Part shown: piece by piece, positions 17,791 to 27,335 of the stretch
Numbering within the stretch: position 1 is the first letter of the stretch
Layout of the letters: each line of letters opens with the position of its first letter
NCBI RefSeq assembly: GCF_001999765.1
Contig: NZ_MTIC01000003.1
Span: 395,069-459,068 of the forward strand
DNA from: Sinomonas mesophila
Lineage (GTDB): Bacteria > Actinomycetota > Actinomycetes > Actinomycetales > Micrococcaceae
Length of the DNA: 64,000 nt
Direction: 5' to 3'
Position numbers and translations under genes: made by a program
Notes under the pieces: model-generated
The model's input: only the letters and a program-made list of their open reading frames with translations
The model's database searches: none
Told to the model about the DNA's origin: nothing

Positions 17791-18954
17791 ATGAAGATCC
17801 TGCACACCTCGGACTGGCACCTCGGCCGCTCCTTCCACGGCGTCGGCATGCTCGCCGCTCAGGCCGAATGGCTCGACGGGCTTGTGCGCTTCGTCGAGCA
17901 GGAGGAGGTCGGGGCGGTCCTCGTCGCGGGGGACGTCTACGACCGTGCGCTGCCGGCGGTCGACGTCGTGGACCTCCTCGACTCGGCCCTCGTGCGCCTC
18001 GTCGGGGCCGGAACGCAGGTCGTCATCAGCAGCGGAAACCACGATTCCGCCGTGCGCCTCGGGTTCGCCTCGCGACTGCTCGAGCGCGGCGGCGTCCACC
18101 TGCGCACGCGCGTGGAGGAGATCGGCTCGCCCGTGCTCCTGCCCCTCCTCGGGGGCGCGCAGCTCGCCGTCTACGCCCTGCCGTACCTCGAGCCCCGGCT
18201 CGTCGGCGACGCGCTCGGGGTCTCGGAGCAGGGGCACACCGCCGTCACGCGCGCGGCGCTCGACCGCGCCCGCGCGGACCTCGAGGCCCGCCGTCAGGCC
18301 GGGCCGGTCCATTCGATCGTCATGGCGCACACGTTCGCTGGCGGGGGAGCGCCCTCGGACAGCGAGCGGGCGCTCTCGATCGGAGGACTCGACGTCGTCC
18401 CGGTGGGCCTCTTCGACGGCTTCGACTACGCCGCGCTCGGCCACCTGCACGGCCGGCAGGAGCTCACGCCGACCGTCCGGTACTCCGGATCGCCGCTGGC
18501 CTACTCCTTCTCGGAGGCGCGCCAGGCCAAGGGAGCCTGGCTCATCGAGGCCGGACCGGAGGGCATCGAATCCGTCGAGCCCGTGGCCTGGCCGAGCAGC
18601 CACCGCCTCGCGGTCCTGCGGGGACGCCTCGACGAACTCCTCGCGGACCCGGCCCACGCCGAGGCCGAGGGCGCATACTGCCACGTCACGCTCGTCGACG
18701 ACGACCGTCCGCAGCGGGCCATGGAGCGCCTCCGGGCGAGGTTCCCGCTCGCGGTGGCCCTCGCGTTCGAGCCCGAGGGCGGGGCGAAGGACGGCGGCGA
18801 GAGCTACCGTTCGCGGCTCGCCGCGGCACAGACGGACCTCGACGTGTGCTGCGGCTTCCTCGAGCATGTGCGCGGGCGGGGCCCGAGCGGCCCCGAGAGG
18901 GCCGCCCTCGGCGAGGCCCTCGATGCCGTCCGGCTCGCGGAGGTGTCCGCATGA
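17791..18954 (+). CDS. sbcD: Exonuclease SbcCD, nuclease subunit SbcD
   Basis: Mre11-type nuclease that, with SbcC, opens hairpin and protein-blocked DNA ends. The 387-residue protein shows all metal-binding phosphoesterase motifs: LHTSDWHLGR at the start, VAGDVYDRA, ISSGNHDS, MAHTF and LGHLHGRQE. ATG 17791 lies seven bases after TAGCCT (17778-17783); an in-frame ATG at 17761 would place that box inside the gene and is less likely. It overlaps sbcC by four bases. Confidence 0.95.
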   Translation: MKILHTSDWHLGRSFHGVGMLAAQAEWLDGLVRFVEQEEVGAVLVAGDVYDRALPAVDVVDLLDSALVRLVGAGTQVVISSGNHDSAVRLGFASRLLERGGVHLRTRVEEIGSPVLLPLLGGAQLAVYALPYLEPRLVGDALGVSEQGHTAVTRAALDRARADLEARRQAGPVHSIVMAHTFAGGGAPSDSERALSIGGLDVVPVGLFDGFDYAALGHLHGRQELTPTVRYSGSPLAYSFSEARQAKGAWLIEAGPEGIESVEPVAWPSSHRLAVLRGRLDELLADPAHAEAEGAYCHVTLVDDDRPQRAMERLRARFPLAVALAFEPEGGAKDGGESYRSRLAAAQTDLDVCCGFLEHVRGRGPSGPERAALGEALDAVRLAEVSA

Positions 18955-21900
18955 GGCTCCATCGGCTCGAGATCACGTCCTTCGGCCCCTTCGCCGGGAC
19001 CGAGCACATCGACGTCGACGCGCTCGCGGAGCACGGGCTCTTCCTGCTCAACGGCCCCACGGGGGCGGGCAAGACGTCCATCCTGGACGCCGTGTGCTTC
19101 GCCCTCTACGGGAGCCTCCCGGGCGCTCGGCAGGGAAGCCGCGCGCTCAAGAGCCACCACGCCGCCGCGGACGCCGAGCCCTCCGTGCTCCTCGAGTTCA
19201 CCGCGCAGGGCCGCCGCTTCGAGGTGCGCCGCACCCCCGAGTGGTCCAAGCCGAGCCGCCGTGCCGCAGGCGGCTGGTCGGTGCAGAAGGCCTCGACCCA
19301 CCTGAGGGAGCACGTCGACGGGGAGTGGGCAGCCCTCAGCGCGCGCAACGACGAGGTCGGAGCGGTCCTCGCCGACGTCCTCGGCATGGGGCGCGAGCAG
19401 TTCACGCGCGTCGTCATGCTGCCCCAGGGCGAGTTCGCGTCCTTCCTGCGCTCGAAGGCCGCCGAGCGCGTGGCCCTGCTCGAGAAGCTCTTCGGCACGC
19501 AGCGGTACGCCGACGCCGAGGAGCAGCTCGCCCATCTCGCTCAGGCCGCCCGCGGGGAGGCCGAGCAGGCCGAGCGCGCCGCGGCGCTGCCCATCGCCCA
19601 GCTCGAGGCCGAGCTCGCCGCGGCCCCGGCCGAGGGTGCCGATCATGACGCGGACTCCACGCCGCAGCGCCCGTCGCGGGTCGAGGCCGAGTCCGCGCGC
19701 TCCCTGTTCCGCGCGGCGGAGCGCGCCTACGCCTCCCAGTCGGCCGCCGCGGCCGAGGCCCAGGCCCGTGCCAAGACCGATCTCGAGGCGGCGCGAGAGG
19801 CCGCGGAGGCAGCCGCGCGCTCGCTCGAGGACGCCGAGGAACTGGCACGAGCGCGGACCAGCCGCGCCGTCTGGGAGGACGCGGGCCCCGAGCATGCCCG
19901 GCACGTCGCCGCGCTCGCCGCCCACCGCGAGGCCGTGGGCCTGCGCCCGCACCTCGCCGAGTCGGAGCGCAGCGCGGCCGAGGAGCGCCGCACCGTGCGG
20001 GAGGCCCTCGCGGCGCTCGAGGATGCGCAGGCCGCGGGCTGGGTCCCGGGGGCGTCGGAGGAGGACGGCGCCGGGGACGCGCTCGGCCTTCCGTCTGCGG
20101 GCCTCGTGCATCGCGCCTCGGCGGCGGCCTCGGCGGAGGCCGCCGTGCTCGCCGAGCGGCTCCCGGCCGAGCGCGAGCTCGAGGAACTCGAGGCCCGGCA
20201 TGAGCGCGAGGCCGCCGAGGCCCGGCGGCTCGCCGAGGCGAGCGCCCGCGCCGCGCAGGACCTTGGGGAGGCGACGGAGCACGCGGAGGGGCTCGCGGCC
20301 TCGCGCGCGCAGCTCGAGCCGGTTGCCGCCACGCTCGGCCTCGCCCGCGTCGAGGCGGACGCCGCGCGGGCCGTCATGGAGGCCGTCCAGGAGCACGCCG
20401 AGGCCGCGCCCGCCGCGTCTGCGGCCGCCGAGGCACACACGCGCCTGCGGCAGGAGTCGCTCGACGCGCGCGAGCGTTGGCTCGCCCTGCGGGAGCGTCG
20501 GCTCGACCAGTCGGCCGCCGAGCTCGCGGCCCGGCTCGAGCCGGGCGCGGCCTGCCCGGTGTGCGGCTCCCCGGAGCACCCGCAGCCCGCGCATGGCGCC
20601 GAGGAGCCCCTCGGCCTCGTCGACGCCGAGCGCGCCGCCGCCCAGGAGGCGGAGGCCGCCGTCGCCAGGGAGCGCACGGCGAACGACGCCGTCGCGGCAG
20701 CCCGGGAGCGGCTCGCCGCGGTCGACGCGCGCGGCGGCGCGACCGACCCCGACAAGGCGGCGAGGACCCTCGAGGAGGCGCTGTCCGAGTTCCGGCACGC
20801 GGAAGCCGCCTCGGCCGAGCTCGTCGCCGTCCTGAGCCGGCTCGAGGCAGCGGCCCGCCGCCGCGACCTCGCCGCCGTCGCGCTCGCCGACGCGACAGCC
20901 GCCCAGGCTGGCGCCGAGGGGTCCCTCGCCCGCCTCGCCTCGGACGCGCGATGCAGGCGCGACGAGCTTGCCGTCTGGAGGGCCGGCTATCCCTCGCTCG
21001 CCGCGCGCCAGGCCGACGTCGCCGCCCGGGCGCGCACCCTCGACTCCCTCGAACAGTCGGTCCTGCGCCACGGCTCCGCGGCCGCGTCGCTCGAACGCGC
21101 CCGCGTCGCCTTCGCCGAGGCGCTCGCGGCCACCCCGTTCGCCGACGAGGCAGCGGTGCGCGAGGCCCTCGTCCCCGAGCAGGCTGCCCGCGCGCTCGAG
21201 GACGCCGTCCGGGCCCACGAGGCCGAGGGGCAGCAGCTCGGAGGCCTGTTCGATGCGGCGGCCGTGCGGCGCGCGCTCGAGGCCGAGTCCGCCGGGCGTG
21301 CCGTCCGGCCCGAGGAGCTCGCGATGCTGCGCGCCCGGGAGGCCGAGGCCGAGGCGCGCCGCAGCCGGGGCGAGGTCTCGGCCCACGCCGCCTCCGCCGC
21401 GGAGGATCGGCGGCGCCGGCTCGAGGCAGAGTTCGAGGCCTGCCTCCCGGCACTCGCAAGTGCCCGCGACCGGGCGGACCTGCTGGCCGAGCTCCTGCGC
21501 ACGGTGCGCGGCCAGGGCGAGAACGCCAAGCGCATGTCCCTGCACAGCTACGTCCTCGCGGCCCGGCTCGAGCAGGTGGCCCACGCGGCGACCGAGCGGC
21601 TCCTGGCCATGACCGACGGCCGCTTCACGCTCGAGCACAGCGACGCGCTCGCCGCCCGCGGCGCCGCCTCGGGCCTCGGCCTCGAGGTCCACGACGGCTG
21701 GACCGGCCAGCGGCGCGACCCGTCGACGCTGTCCGGGGGAGAGTCCTTCATGGCCTCCCTCGCGCTCGCTCTCGGGCTCGCGGACGTGGTCCAGCACGAG
21801 TCCGGGGGCATCGACATCGAGACGCTCTTCGTGGACGAGGGCTTCGGCAGCCTCGACGAGCAGTCGCTCGAGCAGGTCATGGACGCGATCGAGGGCCTGC

Positions 21901-22058
21901 GCGCCGGCGGGCGCGTCGTCGGGCTCGTGAGCCACGTGCCCGAGCTCAAGCAGCGGATCCCCGCCCAGATCCGCGTCGTCAAGGGCAGGACGGGATCCCA
22001 TGTGAACCTTGTCGGGGTCAGCGGGGAGCCTAGGCGGGAGGGCTCGGCCCCGGGCTAG
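18951..22058 (+). CDS. sbcC: Exonuclease SbcCD, ATPase subunit SbcC
   Basis: Rad50-type SMC-like ATPase of 1035 residues. Walker A GPTGAGKTSILDAVCFALYG is near residue 36. Long Ala/Glu/Arg-rich coiled coils flank the zinc hook CPVCG at about residues 535-539. The ABC signature LSGGESFMASLALALGLAD and Walker B IETLFVDEGFGSLDE are in the last 120 residues. Starts inside the sbcD stop codon. Its stop codon lies inside a TAGGAT box that probably drives the following gene. Confidence 0.95.
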   Translation: MRLHRLEITSFGPFAGTEHIDVDALAEHGLFLLNGPTGAGKTSILDAVCFALYGSLPGARQGSRALKSHHAAADAEPSVLLEFTAQGRRFEVRRTPEWSKPSRRAAGGWSVQKASTHLREHVDGEWAALSARNDEVGAVLADVLGMGREQFTRVVMLPQGEFASFLRSKAAERVALLEKLFGTQRYADAEEQLAHLAQAARGEAEQAERAAALPIAQLEAELAAAPAEGADHDADSTPQRPSRVEAESARSLFRAAERAYASQSAAAAEAQARAKTDLEAAREAAEAAARSLEDAEELARARTSRAVWEDAGPEHARHVAALAAHREAVGLRPHLAESERSAAEERRTVREALAALEDAQAAGWVPGASEEDGAGDALGLPSAGLVHRASAAASAEAAVLAERLPAERELEELEARHEREAAEARRLAEASARAAQDLGEATEHAEGLAASRAQLEPVAATLGLARVEADAARAVMEAVQEHAEAAPAASAAAEAHTRLRQESLDARERWLALRERRLDQSAAELAARLEPGAACPVCGSPEHPQPAHGAEEPLGLVDAERAAAQEAEAAVARERTANDAVAAARERLAAVDARGGATDPDKAARTLEEALSEFRHAEAASAELVAVLSRLEAAARRRDLAAVALADATAAQAGAEGSLARLASDARCRRDELAVWRAGYPSLAARQADVAARARTLDSLEQSVLRHGSAAASLERARVAFAEALAATPFADEAAVREALVPEQAARALEDAVRAHEAEGQQLGGLFDAAAVRRALEAESAGRAVRPEELAMLRAREAEAEARRSRGEVSAHAASAAEDRRRRLEAEFEACLPALASARDRADLLAELLRTVRGQGENAKRMSLHSYVLAARLEQVAHAATERLLAMTDGRFTLEHSDALAARGAASGLGLEVHDGWTGQRRDPSTLSGGESFMASLALALGLADVVQHESGGIDIETLFVDEGFGSLDEQSLEQVMDAIEGLRAGGRVVGLVSHVPELKQRIPAQIRVVKGRTGSHVNLVGVSGEPRREGSAPG

Positions 22059-22119
22059 GATGGTGAGGCTACCGGGTCCTGCACGGCGGGTGGCAGGGAC
22101 GCCGTGCGCTCCCTGAGGT

Positions 22120-23361
22120 GTGCCTGTGCCCGTCCGCGTCTCCTTCCTGGCCCGCTACGCCGCCCTGCCTTCCCTGGCCGGGACGTCGTTCATCCCCATC
22201 GCCTTCGTCGCGAGGCTGCCCCTCGCGATGCTCACCGTCGGGACGCTCACCGCCGTGGCCGTCGCGTCGGGTTCCTACGCCCTCGGCGGGCTCGCGGCGG
22301 GAGCCGTCGGGCTCGGCGCCGCCCTGGGGGCGCCCCTGCTCGGCGGTCTGGCCGACAGGCACGGGCAGCGCCACGTGGTCCTCGCCGCCGGGCTGCTTAA
22401 CGCCGCCGGCATGCTCGCCGTCGTCCTTGCGAGCTATCCGCCGCCGCTCGCAGGCGAGACCCCGCCGTGGGCCGTCGTGGCGGCGTCCTTCGCCGCCGGC
22501 CTCACGACGCCGCAGGTGGGGCCCCTGGCCCGCGCCCGCTGGATGGCGCTCACCGCCGGGAGGGCCCGACGGGCGCTCGAGCTCGACGCAGCCCTCTCCT
22601 ACGAGGGGACGGCGGACGAGGTGACGTTCGTGCTCGGCCCCGCGCTCGTGGGCGCCCTCGCGGCGCTCCTCGGCCCCGGCGTCCCCCTCGGCGTCGCGGC
22701 CGCCCTCACGGCCGTGTTCGTGGGCGCCTTCGCGCTGCATCCCACGGCCGTGGCCGCCCATCCCGCAGGGCGGGACCCGCACGCCCGCGTCCCCGCGCGC
22801 GCGTGGCTCATCGTCCTGGTTCCCGTCGCGGCGATGACGGCCATGGGGACCTTCTTCGGCGCGATGCAGGCGGCGGTCACGGCGTTCGCCGGCGAGCGCG
22901 GTGCGGCCGAGGTCGGCGGGCTGCTCTACGCTGCGGTCGGGGCGACCTCGGCCGTGACGGCGCTGAGCGTCGCCGCGTGGAGTCCGCGCATCGCCCTGCC
23001 TGTGCGCTGGGCGGCCTGCGCCGCCGCCATGGTCCTGGCCGCGCTCCTGCCCTTGGCCGCCGATTCGTTCGAGAGCCTCACGGCGGCGCTCCTGGTCCTC
23101 GGCCTCCCTGTCGGCCCCATCATGGTCACGGTCTACGCCGTCGGCGGCCGCGTGGCCCCGGACGGCAGGGCCGGGACGGTCATGACCGCCCTCGCGAGCG
23201 GCCTCGTCGCCGGCACGGCCCTCGGCTCGGGCCTCGCGGGGGCGCTTGCCGAGTCCGGGGGAGTGGCCGCCGCGTTCGGCGCGCCGCTGGGGGCAGCGGC
23301 GGGCCTCCTCGTGCTCGGCGCGGTGGCGGCAGCAGCGGGGTGGGGGAACCACGTCGACTGA
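22120..23361 (+). CDS. MFS transporter
   Basis: About 413 residues with 12 hydrophobic segments. The loop after spans 2-3 contains GGLADRHGQRHVVLAAG, a good motif A. The start is either GTG 22120 or GTG 22126; the latter sits seven bases from a GAGG ribosome site. A TAGGAT box at 22056-22061 overlaps the sbcC stop codon, and a GCACGGC/GCCGTGC hairpin (22081-22107) lies in the leader. Substrate unknown. Confidence 0.82.
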   Translation: MPVPVRVSFLARYAALPSLAGTSFIPIAFVARLPLAMLTVGTLTAVAVASGSYALGGLAAGAVGLGAALGAPLLGGLADRHGQRHVVLAAGLLNAAGMLAVVLASYPPPLAGETPPWAVVAASFAAGLTTPQVGPLARARWMALTAGRARRALELDAALSYEGTADEVTFVLGPALVGALAALLGPGVPLGVAAALTAVFVGAFALHPTAVAAHPAGRDPHARVPARAWLIVLVPVAAMTAMGTFFGAMQAAVTAFAGERGAAEVGGLLYAAVGATSAVTALSVAAWSPRIALPVRWAACAAAMVLAALLPLAADSFESLTAALLVLGLPVGPIMVTVYAVGGRVAPDGRAGTVMTALASGLVAGTALGSGLAGALAESGGVAAAFGAPLGAAAGLLVLGAVAAAAGWGNHVD

Positions 23362-23492
23362 GCCGCGCCGTCACTACGCGCGAGCCTTCCTCGGAATGCA
23401 GCACCTGCCAGCTTCGGCTCGGCTCGGGACACGTACAAGCTCCGGGACTGGATCCCTTGCTGGCGATCCAGACGGGGCCGCCCCCGGGCGAG

Positions 23493-23894
23493 CTAGCAGA
23501 CCTTATCGGACCTACTCGTGCGCGTCTGACCATTGGTGGTGACTGACTGGGAGTTGACGCGGCAGGTCTCGCCATTCTCGGTAAACGTGTTCTGGCTAGT
23601 CAGCTTTATCACCTTGTCGTTCAAGTGATAGTGCTGTTTATAGTCGGACGTGTAACCCTCAAGAACTTCTTGATCGCGGTTATTGCTCGTGTAGTACTCA
23701 TTCGCAATGTATCGAGTCACGGAGCGGTACTCACGGGTGTATGACCCATCGGGACTGCTGTATTCGAGGTATTCCACCTGGGCGGGGTTGCTGGGCGAGC
23801 CCGATGGCGGCGCGGCCAGCGCCGGCGAGGCAGTGAGGGCGAGAGCCAGGCCAGCGCCGGCGGCGGCGGTGACCAAGCGCGTCAAACGGTGCAC
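23493..23894 (-). CDS. Small secreted protein of unknown function
   Basis: A 133-residue protein with a clear Sec signal peptide: basic MHRLTRL, a hydrophobic Ala/Leu core and an ALTASPALA cleavage site. The mature part of about 105 residues is polar, rich in Tyr, Ser, Thr and Asn, with two Cys (ETCRV and the C-terminal KVC) that could form a disulfide. I do not recognise the family. Base composition is visibly less GC-rich than the neighbours, suggesting recent acquisition. GTG start with AAAGGA upstream; a canonical promoter lies at 23946-23974. Confidence 0.7.
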   Translation of the reverse strand: MHRLTRLVTAAAGAGLALALTASPALAAPPSGSPSNPAQVEYLEYSSPDGSYTREYRSVTRYIANEYYTSNNRDQEVLEGYTSDYKQHYHLNDKVIKLTSQNTFTENGETCRVNSQSVTTNGQTRTSRSDKVC

Positions 23895-23945
23895 TGTGGG
23901 AGGTCCTTTCGTTTTTGTCCGGGCTCCCCAGCGCGCAGTGAAGAA

Positions 23946-23984
23946 ATCTTAGCTATCGCAAATTGCTCGGTCAATCAATTGACC
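23946..23984 (-). promoter_or_regulatory. Sigma-70-type promoter and palindrome for the secreted protein
   Basis: On the minus strand TTGACC (23969-23974) and TAAGAT (23946-23951) are 17 bases apart, a near-ideal housekeeping promoter. A palindrome, GGTCAAT and ATTGACC with a two-base centre (23969-23984), covers the -35 box. It places a mirrored TTGACC on the plus strand facing the SBBP gene, so one operator could control both divergent genes. The rest of the 23895-24276 gap shows no gene. Confidence 0.65.
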
Positions 23985-24276
23985 ACCCGGCATGCAGACG
24001 CTGGTTACCGTCATCGCCCCGGGCTCTTGCGGCAGCAGGGGCGAGGTCCCATCGATCGGGCATCCTGCGGCGAGGTGGTCCATGACAGGTGATTCTCTGA
24101 TGCGCAGTCCCCTCAAACGAGTACACGCTACTCGTGCGCGTTGAGATGCCGTCGGGTTGAAATGTTGGCACGCGTGCAACGTGGAGCTTTCGGGGGCCGC
24201 ATGCGTCGGGGTGTTCACGTTGGGGTTCGCCGCCCGTGGGCTGTATGGCGGGACGTTCGGAGAAGAGGGTACGGCT

Positions 24277-27222
24277 ATGGCACTGGTGACCGAATACGCG
24301 TCTGCGGGAGTGATCGGCTCGGGCGTTGGCCCGGTCCGGGCGGGCCGGCATCGGGCGGGGTTCACTTTGGTCCTGATCGTCCTGGCCATGCTCGCCGTCG
24401 CGTCGATTGTGCTGGCGCAGATGACCTTGAGAGTTGCTGGAGGCCCCGCGCCTGCGGCGGCCGGGCCGGTGCCTGCCGTTCAGGCCTTGGGCCTTCCCCA
24501 GCCCGGGATTGCGGGCTCGGACGGTCTCTCGCGGGCGAGCAGGGAAGACGCCCTGGACGCCTATGGGAAGCTGCCTCTGTCCTTCGTGGCGAATGCCGGC
24601 CAGACCGATGAGAGCGTGCGGTACTACGCGCAGGGAGCCGGCTTCGGCTTCTTCTTCACCGAGGGCAAGGCCGTCCTGTCCTTGGCCAAAGGCGACCGCG
24701 GCCATGCGCTTGAACTTGGTTTTCTCGGCTCCAGCCCGGACGCGACGCTCGAGGCGGGCGAGCCCGCTGCCGGGACGGTGAACTACCTGACGGCGGGCGA
24801 GAGCCACACCAGCCTGCCCACCTACCAGCAGGTCGTCTACCGGGGGCTCTGGCCGGGCATCGACATGGTCTTCGCCGGCCGGGACGGAACGCTGAAGTAC
24901 GAGTTCCACGTGGCGCCCGGAGCCGATCCCGGCGACATCCGCCTCTCCTACGGCGGCGCCGACGGGCTCGCGCTCGGCCCTGCCGGTGCGCTGCTCATCG
25001 ACACCCCGCTGGGGGCCTTGCGGGACTCTGCCCCTACGAGTTACCAGCTCATCGACGGCAGGTCCGTCCCGGTCGAGAGCCGCTACGCGCTCGAAGATCA
25101 CTCCTATGGCTTCGCGCTCGGCGGCTACGACCGAAGCCAGCCGCTGGTGATCGACCCGGCCCTCGCGTACTCGACCTACCTCGGCGGGAGCGGCATTGAC
25201 GCCGGCCTCAGCATTGCCGTCGACGCCTCCGGCAACGCGTACGTGACCGGGTCCACGAACTCGACCGACTTCCCCACCACCGTCGGCGCCTTCGACACCA
25301 CCATCAATGGCGACGATGCATTCGTCACCAAGCTCTCGCCCACCGGGTCAAGCCTGGTCTACTCGACCTACCTCGGGGGGAGCGGCTTCGACACCGGCGC
25401 CGGCGTCGCCGTTGACGCCGTGGGCAGCGCCTACGTGACCGGCACAACGGATTCGGCCGACTTCCCGACCACGGCCGGCGCCTTCGACACCACCTTCAAC
25501 AGCGGCAACGACGCCTTCGTCACCAAGCTCAACCCGGCCGGCTCGGCGCTCGTCTACTCGACCTACCTGGGCGGGACGTCGTTTGACAACGGCTTCGGCA
25601 TAGCCCTCGACGCGGCCGGCAGCGCCTACGTGACCGGCGAGACGAGCTCGACCGATTTCCCGACCACCGCCAGCGCCTTCGACACCATCCACAATGGCGG
25701 CATCCGCGACGCCTTCGTCACCAAGCTGGACCCCACCGGATCGAGCCTCCTTTACTCGACCTACCTCGGGGGGAGCGACGACGACAACGGCTTCGGCGTC
25801 GCCGTCGACGCCGCGGCCAGCGCCTACGTGACGGGCGCGACGGGCTCGACGAATTTCCCGACCACGGCCGGCGCCTTCGATACCACCCTCGATGGCGGCG
25901 GCGACGCCTTCGTCACCAAGCTCTCGCCCACCGGGTCGAGCCTCGTCTACTCGACCTACCTCGGGGGTGGCAACTTCGACCCCGGCAACGGCGTCGCCGT
26001 CGATGCCACGGGCAGCGCCCACGTGACCGGGTCCACGACCTCGACCGACTTCCCGACCACGGCCGGTGCCTTCGACACCACCGCCAACGGCAGCAACGAC
26101 GCCTTCGTCACCAAGCTCTCGCCCACCGGGTCGAGCCTCGTCTACTCGACCTACCTCGGGGGGAGCGGCTTTGATCGCGGCCTCGGCGTCGCCGTCGACG
26201 CCGCGGGCAACACCTACATCACCGGCAACACGAGCTCGACCGATTTCCCAACCACCGCTGGCGCCTTGGATACCACCCTAAATGGCGGCGGCGACGCGTT
26301 CGTCACCAAGCTCTCGCCCACCGGATCGAGTCTCCTGGACTCGACCTACCTAGGGGGGAGCGGCTTCGACAACGGCGCCGGCGTCACCGTCGACGCCGTG
26401 GGGAGCGCCTACGTCACCGGGTCCACGGGCTCGGCCGACTTCCCGACCACCGCCGGCGCCTTCGACACCATCTTCGATGGCGTCGCCGATGCCTTTGTCG
26501 CCAAGCTCACGTTCGGCCCGGGCGCGCCGGCGACAATCACGCTCGCCCCTAAGACGGACACCAACGACATCGGCACCCAGCATTGCGTGACCGCGACGGT
26601 CAAGGACGCGTCGGGCAACCCGATTCCGGGTATCACCGTGCGCTTCACGGTCACCGGCTCGGTGACCACCAGCGGATCGGACACCACGGACGCGAACGGG
26701 GAAGCGACCTTCTGCTACCCGGGCCCCCAGCTCCCCGGCGCGGACGCGATCACAGCCTTCGCCGACACCGACAACGACACCACCCAGGATCCGGGTGAAC
26801 CCTCCGACACCGCGGCCAAGGCCTGGACGCTTCCGACTACCACGCCACTCTGCCAGGTCAAGACCGAGACGGGTGGCACGATCATCGCCAACAACGGCGA
26901 CAAGGCCACGTTCGGCGGCAACGCCCAGTCAAACGCCGTCGGCAACGTCAAGGGCCAGCAGCAGTACCAGGACCACGGTCCCGCCCAGCCACAGAGGGTG
27001 AAGTCCATCCGGATCCTCGCGTTGACCTGCAACCCGCAGCACACCCAGGCGACGATTTTCGGCCGCGCCACGATCGACGGTCAGGGCTCGCACCTGTTCC
27101 GGATCGATGTCCAGGACTTCGGTGAGCCCGGCAAGGGCAACGACACCTACTGGATCCGACTCGAGACCGGCTACGACTCGGGCTCGCACACGCTCGAGGG
27201 AGGCAACATCCAGATCCGCTAG
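24277..27222 (+). CDS. SBBP seven-blade beta-propeller surface protein with Ig-like and post-COAP-1 domains
   Basis: About 981 residues from ATG 24277 (AGAGGG upstream; an in-frame TTG at 24157 is a poor start). A single hydrophobic anchor, AGFTLVLIVLAMLAVAS, follows a short basic N-terminus, so the bulk is extracellular. Residues about 75-295 form the conserved region that precedes SBBP repeats (PLSFVANAGQTDESVRYYA, GLWPGIDMVF). Residues about 298-745 hold seven SBBP units beginning YSTYLGGSG, consistent with a closed propeller. An Ig-like (Big_1-type) domain and a C-terminal post-COAP-1-like domain follow. Role unknown; adhesion or polysaccharide binding is a guess. Such proteins are uncommon in this group and the gene sits in a lower-GC patch. 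Confidence 0.82.
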   Translation: MALVTEYASAGVIGSGVGPVRAGRHRAGFTLVLIVLAMLAVASIVLAQMTLRVAGGPAPAAAGPVPAVQALGLPQPGIAGSDGLSRASREDALDAYGKLPLSFVANAGQTDESVRYYAQGAGFGFFFTEGKAVLSLAKGDRGHALELGFLGSSPDATLEAGEPAAGTVNYLTAGESHTSLPTYQQVVYRGLWPGIDMVFAGRDGTLKYEFHVAPGADPGDIRLSYGGADGLALGPAGALLIDTPLGALRDSAPTSYQLIDGRSVPVESRYALEDHSYGFALGGYDRSQPLVIDPALAYSTYLGGSGIDAGLSIAVDASGNAYVTGSTNSTDFPTTVGAFDTTINGDDAFVTKLSPTGSSLVYSTYLGGSGFDTGAGVAVDAVGSAYVTGTTDSADFPTTAGAFDTTFNSGNDAFVTKLNPAGSALVYSTYLGGTSFDNGFGIALDAAGSAYVTGETSSTDFPTTASAFDTIHNGGIRDAFVTKLDPTGSSLLYSTYLGGSDDDNGFGVAVDAAASAYVTGATGSTNFPTTAGAFDTTLDGGGDAFVTKLSPTGSSLVYSTYLGGGNFDPGNGVAVDATGSAHVTGSTTSTDFPTTAGAFDTTANGSNDAFVTKLSPTGSSLVYSTYLGGSGFDRGLGVAVDAAGNTYITGNTSSTDFPTTAGALDTTLNGGGDAFVTKLSPTGSSLLDSTYLGGSGFDNGAGVTVDAVGSAYVTGSTGSADFPTTAGAFDTIFDGVADAFVAKLTFGPGAPATITLAPKTDTNDIGTQHCVTATVKDASGNPIPGITVRFTVTGSVTTSGSDTTDANGEATFCYPGPQLPGADAITAFADTDNDTTQDPGEPSDTAAKAWTLPTTTPLCQVKTETGGTIIANNGDKATFGGNAQSNAVGNVKGQQQYQDHGPAQPQRVKSIRILALTCNPQHTQATIFGRATIDGQGSHLFRIDVQDFGEPGKGNDTYWIRLETGYDSGSHTLEGGNIQIR
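25168..26517 (+). repeat. Seven tandem 192-198-base units encoding propeller blades
   Basis: Units begin at 25168, 25360, 25555, 25753, 25948, 26143 and 26338, each starting at a Y(D)STYLGG codon block and encoding 64-66 residues (the last is about 59). Nucleotide identity between units is high, especially in the SSTDFPTTAGAFDTT and DAFVTKLSPTGSS segments, which suggests recent amplification or gene conversion. Confidence 0.9.
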
Positions 27223-27243
27223 ACCGGATCGTTCCGACCTGAG

Positions 27244-27306
27244 CAACCCCGCATCGCAACACGCCGTTATGGTCTCCCCATAGCGGCGTGTTGCGATGCG
27301 GGGTTG
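27244..27306. terminator. Long perfect palindrome, family A copy 2, between convergent genes
   Basis: Arms 27244-27266 and 27284-27306 pair perfectly over 23 bases (left arm begins CAACCCCGCATCGCAACACG). TATGG and CCATA extend the stem inward, leaving a tiny loop. It lies between the convergent SBBP and IclR genes. Relative to copies 1 and 3, the G/C pair near the outer end is swapped on both arms, a compensatory change that keeps pairing. Confidence 0.82.
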
Positions 27307-27335
27307 TGTGCATGGCCGCCGCGCCGGCCCGGCTC

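Noticed and set aside
18804..22001. A reading frame of over 1000 codons antisense to sbcC
   Set aside because: High-GC genes leave long open frames on the other strand. The translation has no family motif, while the plus strand encodes a complete SbcC with all ATPase motifs.
22063..22116. A 17-codon leader peptide before the MFS gene at 22120
   Set aside because: The GTG is one base after the TAGGAT box, so it would not be in the transcript, and there is no ribosome site or amino-acid run.
25168..26517. Regular repeats resembling a CRISPR array
   Set aside because: Units are about 195 bases, have no spacers and are translated in frame as propeller blades.
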